NCBI RefSeq assembly: GCF_014534655.1
Contig: NZ_JACVVD010000004.1
Span: forward strand, 186,001 to 250,000
From: Paenibacillus sedimenti
GTDB taxonomy: Bacteria; Bacillota; Bacilli; Paenibacillales; NBRC-103111
Reading direction: 5' to 3'
Length of the DNA stretch: 64,000 nucleotides
Below, piece after piece: positions 1 through 7,416 of the stretch. Under the pieces are notes generated by a model. The model saw only the letters and a list, made by a program, of their open reading frames with translations, did not search any database and was not told the origin of the DNA. The position numbers and the translations under genes were made by a program. Numbering within the stretch: position 1 is the stretch's first letter; each line of letters starts with the position of its first letter.

Positions 1-587
1 TACTCCTCTGTCCGGAAGTTCAGGAGCGGATAAGCCCGCACTTCTCCTCCTGGTTTACAAATGCGCAGCAGCTCACGAACAGCCGCTAAGTGGAAGGCGT
101 AATCAAACTGATCTTCATATAAGAATAGAAAATGGCTGCATAGCACAAGATCGAACGTATCATCTTCAAATGGGAGATTCGGCAGCAGGGATCCGTGATA
201 CCTGGATTTGGCGACAGGACTCGCAAAATCTTCAGCAAAAAGCCTTAATCCTTCCACTCGCCCTGCCCTGTGCTGTTCTACTGACCCATAAAACTCCCAG
301 TTATACACATCAACAAGCTTTTCCATTTTCGCAGCAACAGCTTCAATCTCCTGCATACCATGTTCCGTTATTTCTTTTGCAGACTTGTTGAACAACGGGT
401 CGGCCGCTTCCGAGAGCACTCCCTTCCGTCTGGCTTCCGCCGTGAACGACGATGCGCCTCCCGCAACATCCAGCACTCGTTTCCCTAGCAAATTCTTGTC
501 GTCCAACATAAACATTCTTTCGTACTCCGCGTACGTTCTGGAGGTCATCGCGACCCCAACCTGCTCGTAAATTCGCTTTTGTTCCAT
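1..587 (-). CDS. class I SAM-dependent methyltransferase (partial, C-terminus beyond the left edge)
   Basis: 195 codons are visible. The start is ATG at 587 with a GAGGAG ribosome site about 10 bases upstream. The glycine-rich SAM-binding loop VLDVAGGASSF lies near residue 40, and LPFEDDTFDLVLCSHFLF near residue 140 is the acidic/post-II motif region of Rossmann methyltransferases. The substrate cannot be told from the sequence. A hairpin with arms at 611-617 and 632-638 sits just upstream and would fall in the 5' leader. Confidence 0.85.
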   Translation of the reverse strand, partial: MEQKRIYEQVGVAMTSRTYAEYERMFMLDDKNLLGKRVLDVAGGASSFTAEARRKGVLSEAADPLFNKSAKEITEHGMQEIEAVAAKMEKLVDVYNWEFYGSVEQHRAGRVEGLRLFAEDFASPVAKSRYHGSLLPNLPFEDDTFDLVLCSHFLFLYEDQFDYAFHLAAVRELLRICKPGGEVRAYPLLNFRTEE

Positions 588-745
588 CCTAATCTCTCCT
601 CTGCTCGGCTCTAATCCATTCCCTCTGGAAAGGATTAGGAGGATTTTACCACCATTTTCCTCTTGCCGCAACCAGCATTTCTTGATTTCAAAGCGACCAT
701 GCGGTATGATGACATCAACTTAATCAATAGGGAGCAGCAGCGGAC

Positions 746-979
746 ATGATTAAAAAACATACCATCTACAAAAAAGATAAATGGAATATGATGAATGTCG
801 AGGTGCAAGGCACCAAAATCGTACTCACCGAAATATCCGATCAGTGGGGAGAAGAGTGCCATACATTTATCGGTAGACCGGCCATGATGCAATGGGCAAA
901 AGAAAGATTCTCAAAAGAAAGCTTTGCTGGTTCGGAGGAAGATCGGCAAGCAATCATGGATGCTTTTCAAGAAATTTAG
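746..979 (+). CDS. small conserved-type hypothetical protein (77 aa)
   Basis: Starts at ATG 746 with GGGAG at 730-734. The product is soluble, mixed alpha/beta in character, with no membrane segment or known motif. It contains the phrase GRPAMMQWAKERF and an acidic C-terminus. It stands alone between the divergent methyltransferase and the manganese riboswitch promoter. I do not recognise the family. Confidence 0.6.
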   Translation: MIKKHTIYKKDKWNMMNVEVQGTKIVLTEISDQWGEECHTFIGRPAMMQWAKERFSKESFAGSEEDRQAIMDAFQEI

Positions 980-997
980 GCTTTTTTTCAATTCATC

Positions 998-1027
998 TTG
1001 ACATTACCTTTCTTTTCTAATTATAAT
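998..1027 (+). promoter_or_regulatory. sigma-A promoter of the TerC riboswitch transcript
   Basis: TTGACA at 998-1003 and TATAAT at 1022-1027 are separated by 18 bases. Both are perfect consensus boxes. The predicted start near 1034 lies just upstream of the riboswitch aptamer. Confidence 0.8.
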
Positions 1028-1054
1028 AAATATATAAATGAATATGTTTTTACT

Positions 1055-1178
1055 CCAAAGGGGAGTAGCTGTCACAATAAAGTCGTCAATTCGGATCCTC
1101 ATCAGATCCCGGCTTTATTGGCAACGAAAACGTTGTTAGCAAGACCTTTGCCAATTTTTATTGGTGAAGGTCTTTTTT
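1055..1178 (+). promoter_or_regulatory. manganese riboswitch (yybP-ykoY class) with its terminator
   Basis: The 5' signature AAAGGGGAGTAGC starts at 1057 and the matching 3' signature GCAAGACCTTTGCC lies at about 1139-1152; both are hallmarks of the yybP-ykoY Mn2+ aptamer. The 3' strand of P1 (AGACCTT) is also the 5' arm of a terminator closing with AAGGTCT and a T run at 1172-1178. Inference: Mn2+ stabilises P1, blocks the terminator and turns the TerC gene on. Confidence 0.92.
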
Positions 1179-1186
1179 GATGGAAT

Positions 1187-1227
1187 TGAGCCTTCACCGG
1201 TCACCGGTGCTAGGCTCATTTTTTTTT
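1187..1227 (+). terminator. second intrinsic terminator inside the TerC leader
   Basis: Arms TGAGCCT/AGGCTCA surround an inner CACCGG-TCA-CCGGTG stem, followed by about ten T residues. It lies between the riboswitch terminator and the TerC start codon, so transcripts must pass two terminators. Confidence 0.75.
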
Positions 1228-1250
1228 AATAACTAAAGGGAGTGTTTAGA

Positions 1251-2087
1251 ATGGATTGGTTGTCAACAGAATTTTTCGTCGCTTTGCTCAGTATCATCCT
1301 CATTGACTTGGTGCTTGCCGGAGACAACGCAATTGTTATTGGCATGGCTGCACGAAATCTAAAGAAAGAGACGCAGAAACAAGTTATTTTATGGGGAACC
1401 GTCGGGGCAATCATTATTCGTGCTGCTGCTACACTCGTTGTCGTAAGTTTGCTTAAAATTCCTGGACTTTTATTAGCGGGCGGATTGCTGTTGATCTGGA
1501 TTTCTTATAAACTTCTTACGGAAAAGAAAAATCACGACCAAATTGAGGCCAAAGACAGCATGTGGGCGGCCATCCGTACGATCATTATCGCCGACGCAGT
1601 TATGGGTCTTGATAATGTGATTGCGGTAGCAGGCGCAGCGCATGGTGAATTCATTCTCGTCGTTATCGGCCTTTTGGTCAGTGTGCCTATCGTTGTATGG
1701 GGTAGTACATTATTCATTAAATGGATTGAAAAATACCCGTCGATTATTTATATCGGATCTGGCGTTCTCGTATTAACTGCAGGGAAAATGATTACAGGCG
1801 AGAAATTCCTTAAACCTTTCTTCGAATCGAACCCGGTTGCCAAATGGTTGCTGATCGGCTTACTTATTGTCGTTGTTCTTGCTGCAGGCAAATGGACGTC
1901 AACGGTTGGTTATTTAGTCAAGGTTGGAGAACGCGGACAACTGACGTTGCCTAAGGAATTGAGCCAGGAAGCGCAAATTGAGCCCGAAGACCGGTTCACG
2001 GTCAAAATGGACTCGCGCGGCAAGCTGATGCTGGTTAAAGTTGAAGACGGCGAAGATCCGGATAGCACGATGCAGCACGCCGGTTAA
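1251..2087 (+). CDS. TerC-family membrane exporter (Mn2+ efflux type) with AbrB-like C-terminal domain
   Basis: TerC integral membrane protein of 278 aa; relatives (YkoY/YceF) export manganese, in part for metallation of secreted enzymes. Hydrophobic segments run from residue 8 to about 215, with the TerC acidic motifs LAGDNA near the N-terminus and VMGLDNV in the middle. Residues about 220-265 (GQLTLPKEL followed by EPEDRFTVKM) resemble the swapped-hairpin fold of AbrB/MazE, which is unusual on a membrane protein. ATG 1251 is preferred over GTG 1242 because AAAGGGAG at 1236-1242 is correctly spaced. The Mn2+ riboswitch upstream supports the metal role. Confidence 0.9.
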   Translation: MDWLSTEFFVALLSIILIDLVLAGDNAIVIGMAARNLKKETQKQVILWGTVGAIIIRAAATLVVVSLLKIPGLLLAGGLLLIWISYKLLTEKKNHDQIEAKDSMWAAIRTIIIADAVMGLDNVIAVAGAAHGEFILVVIGLLVSVPIVVWGSTLFIKWIEKYPSIIYIGSGVLVLTAGKMITGEKFLKPFFESNPVAKWLLIGLLIVVVLAAGKWTSTVGYLVKVGERGQLTLPKELSQEAQIEPEDRFTVKMDSRGKLMLVKVEDGEDPDSTMQHAG

Positions 2088-2102
2088 ATTCAAAAAACAA
2101 GT

Positions 2103-2142
2103 AAAGCAGCGGAAAAATGAAAGATTTCTCCGCTGCTTTTTA
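2103..2142 (+). terminator. intrinsic terminator after the TerC gene
   Basis: AAAGCAGCGG and CCGCTGCTTT form the stem, followed by T residues. Confidence 0.85.
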
Positions 2143-2245
2143 TTATGTACACTCACCACTCATAAGAGGAATTTCACAGCCAATCGCGAAGTCTACTAGA
2201 GGTTGTTTATTATTTCACTACTTCAAACCGATAGGATGATCCGCA

Positions 2246-2428
2246 ATGACTGATTCCGGTTCGATTTTAACCTTTATTCTCGTTTCCTTTTGTCTCGCCA
2301 TTATATTAATTATGAAGAAAGACTCCTTACCGTCTCCATTTAAACGATACTTGGCACTTCTAGCCATTGTGATGGTTTCCATATCGTTTATACTCGTTTT
2401 GATAAGTTTTTTTGGTGCAGGTATGTGA
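2246..2428 (+). CDS. small membrane protein (60 aa)
   Basis: ATG 2246 follows AGGATGAT at 2232-2239. Two hydrophobic helices (about residues 8-23 and 35-57) are separated by a short basic/proline loop, KKDSLPSPFKR. I recognise no family. It stands alone between the TerC terminator and the pepF leader. Confidence 0.55.
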   Translation: MTDSGSILTFILVSFCLAIILIMKKDSLPSPFKRYLALLAIVMVSISFILVLISFFGAGM

Positions 2429-2713
2429 CATCGACTTTACCATTCAGATGGGGAGAATTTGTTAAATTTACTTCCTTCCAGCTTTTTCATATAATCATAA
2501 ATGAATGGGCTTACGGTCATACTAGGTGAAAACCATCTTATGGGAGTTCAGTCAGTGAATGCCTGATGGGTATATGCCGGGAGCGTGACCGTTATGCGCT
2601 GGATCTATGCAACCGCAGCGATAGGACTTCTTCTAAGTTCTATGCCTGCTGCCGATTTGCACGCAAAGGAAGTAAGGTTACCTCAATCTCAATACAAGAA
2701 CAGGAGGGCTCCG

Positions 2714-4504
2714 ATGACTCAAATTTTAGAACGTAAACAAGTACCGGCCGAGCACCGCTGGAATCTGGAGGACATCTTCCCCGATCAGAAAGCTTGGGAT
2801 CAAGAATTTCAGCAAGTGAAAAACTCGCTTGGCAAAATCAGCGCCTTCCAAGGAAAGCTGAGCGATCCTGCAGCGGTAAAACAGTGCTTTGAACTCGAGG
2901 ACGAAGTCTCTTTGAAAACCGAAAGATTGTATGTCTATGCCAACATGAAGCACCACGAGGACACAGCAGAACCTACATATCAGGCCTTATCCGATAAAGC
3001 GAAAAAAATCAGCGTTGAGGTAGGCGAAGCACTCTCTTTCATTTCACCGGAAATTTTAAGTTTATCTGATGAAAAATTACAGCAATTAGTGAATGACTCC
3101 TCATTGTCCTTTTACAAAGATACACTTGAGGAAATGATTCGTCAGAAGCCTCATACGCTTTCCAAAGAGCAGGAAGCGCTGCTGGCGCAAGCAGGCAACA
3201 TGGCTGGGGCGCCCAGTACCATTTTTGGCATGCTAAACAATGCGGACTTAAAGTTCCCTAAGATCAAGAATGAAAAAGGCGAAGAGGTCGAGCTGACCCA
3301 CGGCAGTTACATCCAATTCCTGGAAAACAGAAATCCTGAAGTACGGAAAAGCGCTTTTGAAGCCGTCTATTCAACATACCGCAGTCAAAAGAATACGATC
3401 GCAGCTACGCTCAGCGCAAATATTAATAAAAATATTTTCTATGCAAAAGCTCGCCGCTATCCTTCCGTGCTGGAATCCACTCTCTTTGGCGATAACATCA
3501 AGAAAGAAGTGTATACGAATCTGATCAGTACGATTCATGATTCCTTGCCGCAGCTGCAGCGCTATCTGAAACTTCGCAAGAAGCTTCTAAAAGTCGATGA
3601 ACTGCACATGTACGACTTGTTCGCACCGCTGGTGGAAGAGTTCAACATGGATATCACTTATCAGCAGGCCAAGGAAGAAATCAAGAAAAGTTTGGCACCG
3701 CTTGGTGAAAATTATTTAAAAATTCTCCAGGACGGCTTCGATAACCATTGGATCGACGTCTATGAGAACAAAAACAAACGCAACGGCGCTTACAGCTGGG
3801 GCGCTTACGGCACACATCCTTATGTGCTGCTGAACCACAAGGATAACTTGAACAGCATGTTCACGCTGACGCATGAAATGGGTCACGCCATTCATTCGTA
3901 TTTGTCTGACGAGAATCAAGCTTACCGTTACGCGCAGTATACGATTTTCCTGGCAGAAGTAGCTTCTACGCTTAATGAAGCTCTGCTCATGGACTACTTG
4001 CTTAAACGTGTGACGGATCCGAAAGAGAAGCTCTACCTGCTTACTTACTACGCGGATCAGTTCCGTACGACGGTATTCCGCCAAACGATGTTTGCCGAAT
4101 TCGAGATGATTACGCACGAGAAAGCGGAATCGGGAGAATCCCTCACCCCGCAAGAATTCAGCGAAATCTACTATGGCTTGAATAAACTGTACCATGGTAA
4201 TGATATGGTCGTTGACCAAGATATCGAGATGGAATGGGCGCGAATCCCTCATTTCTACAACAGCTTCTATGTATACAAATACGCGACTGGCTTTTCTGCA
4301 GCAACCAGCTTTGCGAAGCAGATTTTGGATGAAGGCCAGCCAGCTGTGGACCGTTATCTCGGCTTCCTGAAAAGCGGCGGCAGCGACTACTCGTTGAACA
4401 TTTTGAAGCGCGCCGGTGTTGACATGTCGACTCCAGAGCCGATCAAGCAAGCAATGAGCGTTTTCAGCTCTCTGCTTGACCAAATGGAAGAGCTAACGAA
4501 ATAA
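2714..4504 (+). CDS. pepF: oligoendopeptidase F (M3B zinc metallopeptidase)
   Basis: Cleaves short peptides of roughly 7-17 residues. The zinc-binding HEMGH motif lies near residue 387, and the whole protein matches the usual length of about 600 aa. ATG 2714 has a perfect AGGAGG at 2702-2707. The frame stays open upstream to ATG 2594, and that extension reads as a signal peptide (basic start, AAIGLLLSS core, possible cleavage after LHA) with its own GGGAG. A longer exported form is therefore possible. The C-terminal part (TGFSAATSFA) is typical of the family. Monocistronic, followed by a hairpin. Confidence 0.93.
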   Translation: MTQILERKQVPAEHRWNLEDIFPDQKAWDQEFQQVKNSLGKISAFQGKLSDPAAVKQCFELEDEVSLKTERLYVYANMKHHEDTAEPTYQALSDKAKKISVEVGEALSFISPEILSLSDEKLQQLVNDSSLSFYKDTLEEMIRQKPHTLSKEQEALLAQAGNMAGAPSTIFGMLNNADLKFPKIKNEKGEEVELTHGSYIQFLENRNPEVRKSAFEAVYSTYRSQKNTIAATLSANINKNIFYAKARRYPSVLESTLFGDNIKKEVYTNLISTIHDSLPQLQRYLKLRKKLLKVDELHMYDLFAPLVEEFNMDITYQQAKEEIKKSLAPLGENYLKILQDGFDNHWIDVYENKNKRNGAYSWGAYGTHPYVLLNHKDNLNSMFTLTHEMGHAIHSYLSDENQAYRYAQYTIFLAEVASTLNEALLMDYLLKRVTDPKEKLYLLTYYADQFRTTVFRQTMFAEFEMITHEKAESGESLTPQEFSEIYYGLNKLYHGNDMVVDQDIEMEWARIPHFYNSFYVYKYATGFSAATSFAKQILDEGQPAVDRYLGFLKSGGSDYSLNILKRAGVDMSTPEPIKQAMSVFSSLLDQMEELTK

Positions 4505-4514
4505 ATTCGACTTC

Positions 4515-4546
4515 AAAAGGTTGAAGGCGCAAGCCTTCAGCCTTTT
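4515..4546. terminator. hairpin after pepF, possible weak terminator
   Basis: A stem formed by AAAAGGTTGAAGGC and GCCTTCAGCCTTTT with a GCAA loop. It is strongly stable, but the T run is short. Confidence 0.55.
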
Positions 4547-4568
4547 CCCATGAAAGGAAGAACATAGG

Positions 4569-4886
4569 ATGAAGATGCAGTGGATTCTGATTTGCGCTTT
4601 GATATTCGCCCTGATTACAGCTATTTTTGCTGTTATTAATGTTGAGCCTGTGCAGGTTAATTTCATGTTTGCACAGACGAATACACCATTAATTCTAGTC
4701 ATTTTAACATCGACTTTATTAGGAGGCCTCATCGTCGGCATGTTCGGCATGATACGCCAGTACAAGCTTCAGCGAAAGGTTCGCCAATTAGAGAAGCAGT
4801 TGCAGGACGCACTTACACCTATCGCAGTCGGACAAACCGTCTTAGAAGCTCAGCAGCAAGAAACCAGCAGTTCGACGGTTCATTAA
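4569..4886 (+). CDS. LapA/DUF1049-domain membrane protein
   Basis: 105 aa. ATG 4569 follows AAAGGAAG. Two transmembrane helices (about 4-24 and 38-62) flank the VNVEPVQVNF motif typical of the LapA_dom (DUF1049) family. A basic coiled-coil-like tail (residues 65-85, IRQYKLQRKVRQLEKQL) follows. The family is poorly characterised in Gram-positive bacteria. A strong terminator follows. Confidence 0.8.
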   Translation: MKMQWILICALIFALITAIFAVINVEPVQVNFMFAQTNTPLILVILTSTLLGGLIVGMFGMIRQYKLQRKVRQLEKQLQDALTPIAVGQTVLEAQQQETSSSTVH

Positions 4887-4893
4887 CAAGAAC

Positions 4894-4932
4894 AACAACC
4901 CTGTCCCTTAAAAGGGAAACAGGGTTGTTTTG
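4894..4932 (+). terminator. intrinsic terminator
   Basis: The stem AACAACCCTGTCCC / GGG-ACAGGGTTGTT is followed by T residues. Confidence 0.85.
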
Positions 4933-5000
4933 TAGTTTCGTGTGAATTACAATGAACGAAGGCGCCATGCCCGCCTAGATGAATAAAGGAGCCTTTTATC

Positions 5001-5099
5001 ATGACTGCAGTTATCGTTTTTTCTATTATTATCGTACTTGGAATGCTCGGTTTGCTTATTTGGGTTTTAAATAAAGCTTATTCCCGCAAGGATGAATAA
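5001..5099 (+). CDS. 32-residue single-pass membrane peptide
   Basis: ATG 5001 follows AAAGGAG at 4985-4991, an ideal Shine-Dalgarno site. The peptide is one hydrophobic helix with the tail NKAYSRKDE. It looks like a short relative of the YtzI-type small membrane proteins, but this is only a resemblance. Its last 33 bases overlap the convergent DUF92 gene tail to tail. Confidence 0.55.
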   Translation: MTAVIVFSIIIVLGMLGLLIWVLNKAYSRKDE

Positions 5100-5912
5100 A
5101 CCTAAACAAATAACTCCTCCTGCCAGCGAACTAAAGGCGTTCACGTAATCATTCGTCATTACTCTCATACCACGCACTTGTAGGGCCCGCGTCTCGCAGT
5201 GAATATGCTTCTCAATCATTTTGCCGCAGACCTCACAGCGATACATGACTTGCACAGTTGCACCCAGCCAAGAATCGATCAACGAACCCGCCAGACCGGA
5301 TAAAGCACCCATTAAGATGAGGGACAGCAGACCAAAGGCTGCCTCCGCTGTCTCTCCACCGTCCATCCGGCTCAAAATCCACCCGACTACGCCAACGAAT
5401 AGGCCTCCCATCAGAGACGCCAGTAAGCCAAGTCCGCTCACGCCTCCAGATGTGCCTGCAGGCACACGCTTCCCGCTAATAATCGATCGCGGAGCAGATT
5501 TGCTCAAACCTCCAATCTCTGTCGCCCATGTATCCGCATTCACCGTCGCGATCACTCCGACATACAGTGCCCACCAAGCCGGATGCGGCCACAGCGCATT
5601 GCCTATACAGAGCAGCAGGCCGATTCCACCGTTCGCCGCGACTTGCCCGGCATCTCTTCTCCCGCTTTTCGCATAGCCGCTCTCAGCTGCCGCTTTACGT
5701 TTATGTTTGAATTTTGATAGCAGTGTCGAAGAAACGAAGAATGCGATGAGCGTTCCGAACCATGCCAAACTGCCTAGCGCAAACATTGCCGTTCCAAGCG
5801 CCATTGCTGCCAGAAAACCCGTTCCGGACAAGGAACCTCTCCAGAAAGCGGCACCTGCAATGACCACGCTTCCTATAAACCCCCACAACCATTCCAACCT
5901 CACCACTCCCAT
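5067..5912 (-). CDS. DUF92 family membrane protein (VTE6-like)
   Basis: 281 aa, about seven membrane segments. The motif VNADTWATEIG near residue 125 is the DUF92 hallmark, followed by SGKRVPAGTSGGVS. Plant relatives (VTE6) are phytyl-phosphate kinases; the bacterial role is unknown. A CxxC-x6-HxHC-like segment (CEVCGKMIEKHIHC) near residue 230 could bind metal. ATG 5912 has no clear ribosome site; a TTG a few codons later, preceded by GGGAG, is an alternative start. Confidence 0.85.
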   Translation of the reverse strand: MGVVRLEWLWGFIGSVVIAGAAFWRGSLSGTGFLAAMALGTAMFALGSLAWFGTLIAFFVSSTLLSKFKHKRKAAAESGYAKSGRRDAGQVAANGGIGLLLCIGNALWPHPAWWALYVGVIATVNADTWATEIGGLSKSAPRSIISGKRVPAGTSGGVSGLGLLASLMGGLFVGVVGWILSRMDGGETAEAAFGLLSLILMGALSGLAGSLIDSWLGATVQVMYRCEVCGKMIEKHIHCETRALQVRGMRVMTNDYVNAFSSLAGGVICLGLFILAGISFI

Positions 5913-6110
5913 TCTTTAAGGTATTCCGTTCGGATCATCCCACACATTGTAACATACGGTTTGGAGCGTCACCATCTTTACAAAAATCACACGATATATC
6001 GACAAAATCAATCAAAATAGTTGTAAATTCGTAGTAAGTTGAACATACTGCGCGAAATTTATGTTAAAATAAGGTTCGGCAACAATTACCGAAAACTCAA
6101 GGAGACCATC

Positions 6111-7295
6111 ATGGGACATGAACTTTTTGATTTAGAGCCTCGTTTCAAAAGAGATCTGGAGCCTCAAGAGATGCTGCGCGTCATCTTTGACTATGCTGCC
6201 AAAATTGCCAAAGAACGAATTCTGGATAATGTGCTCATGCTGATGGCGGATATGGGACGTGATATGATCGTTTCCGATCGTTGTACCGTATGGCTTCTGG
6301 ATACGAAAAAGAACGAGCTCTGGTCCAAAGTCGCCCATGGTGTCGATGAAATACGTATCCCGAGCACCGCTGGTCTTGTCGGTTATGCGGTAACTCATGA
6401 CAAGGCAGTATTTATCGATGATGCCTACACCAATGATGAATACAAGCCTTACTTGGTTAACGGCGCACTGCGTACGGATCAACAAACAGGATACCGAACG
6501 AAAGCGCTGATGGTGATTCCCTTCCGCAATAATGAAGGTGAAATTATGGGCGCCTATCAAGCTATTAACAAAATGACGACGAACGAACAGTTTTCGGTAA
6601 AAGATATGGAGTATTTGACACTGGCTGCATCCTATGCAGGCAAATCTCTAGAATCAGCTTTGCTGACACATGAAATCGAGGAAACGCAAAAAGAAATCAT
6701 TTTTACGATGGGCGAAATCGGCGAGAGCCGGTCCAAAGAAACAGGTAACCATGTCAAGCGAGTAGCTGAATATTCGTATTTGTTGGCGCTCGGTTTAGGC
6801 ATGAGTCAAGAAGAAGCGGATCTACTCAAAATGGCGTCGCCGATGCACGATATCGGTAAAGTCGCCATTCCGGACGATGTGCTCAAGAAGCCGGGCAAAT
6901 TGACCGATGAAGAGTTTAAAATCATGCAAGGTCATACGCTGATCGGCTATAATTTACTGAAAAATTCCAACCGTCACATTCTCAAAACGGCTGCTGTCGT
7001 CGCACACGAGCACCATGAAAAGTGGAACGGACGGGGCTATCCGCAAGGATTGAAGGGCGATGAAATTCACATTTACGGACGAATCACGGCGATTGCAGAT
7101 GTGTTCGATGCCCTAGGCAGCGAAAGGGTATATAAAAAAGCGTGGGAGCTTGACCGCATCTTGAACCTGTTCAAAGAGGAGCGTGGCGAACATTTTGACC
7201 CGAGACTCGTTGATGTGTTCTTTGAACAACTGCCTGCCATTCTCCGAATCCGCAATATCTATTCGGACGACAATTTAGAAGAACATTCAGTATGA
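6111..7295 (+). CDS. GAF domain/HD-GYP protein, probable c-di-GMP phosphodiesterase
   Basis: 394 aa. ATG 6111 with AAGGAG at 6099-6104 is preferred over the upstream TTG. Residues about 40-180 form a GAF sensor. From about 205 an HD-GYP domain carries MHDIGK (about 244), HHEKWNGRGYP (about 303) and the family's PDDVLKKPGKL stretch. HD-GYP enzymes hydrolyse c-di-GMP to GMP. With the GGDEF-EAL protein at 42.3 kb and the c-di-GMP riboswitch at 21.4 kb it indicates active c-di-GMP signalling. No membrane segment, so cytoplasmic. Confidence 0.9.
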   Translation: MGHELFDLEPRFKRDLEPQEMLRVIFDYAAKIAKERILDNVLMLMADMGRDMIVSDRCTVWLLDTKKNELWSKVAHGVDEIRIPSTAGLVGYAVTHDKAVFIDDAYTNDEYKPYLVNGALRTDQQTGYRTKALMVIPFRNNEGEIMGAYQAINKMTTNEQFSVKDMEYLTLAASYAGKSLESALLTHEIEETQKEIIFTMGEIGESRSKETGNHVKRVAEYSYLLALGLGMSQEEADLLKMASPMHDIGKVAIPDDVLKKPGKLTDEEFKIMQGHTLIGYNLLKNSNRHILKTAAVVAHEHHEKWNGRGYPQGLKGDEIHIYGRITAIADVFDALGSERVYKKAWELDRILNLFKEERGEHFDPRLVDVFFEQLPAILRIRNIYSDDNLEEHSV

Positions 7296-7329
7296 ACATA
7301 GGGCTATCTCTTTGTCATTCCACATGACT

Positions 7330-7357
7330 AGGGGAAAGCCCCCTTTCTTTTTTTTTT
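7330..7357 (+). terminator. short-stem intrinsic terminator
   Basis: GGGG-AAAG-CCCC followed by a T-rich run of about 14 bases, after the HD-GYP gene. Confidence 0.6.
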
Positions 7358-7416
7358 CATTCTTTCTGTTATCATAAGGAATATGCTATTTTTATTCAAA
7401 AGGACGGATCCAGATC

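Noticed and set aside
3716-4483. 255-codon minus-strand open frame inside pepF
   Set aside because: Complementary-strand shadow of a strongly supported gene; no ribosome site and no recognisable domain.
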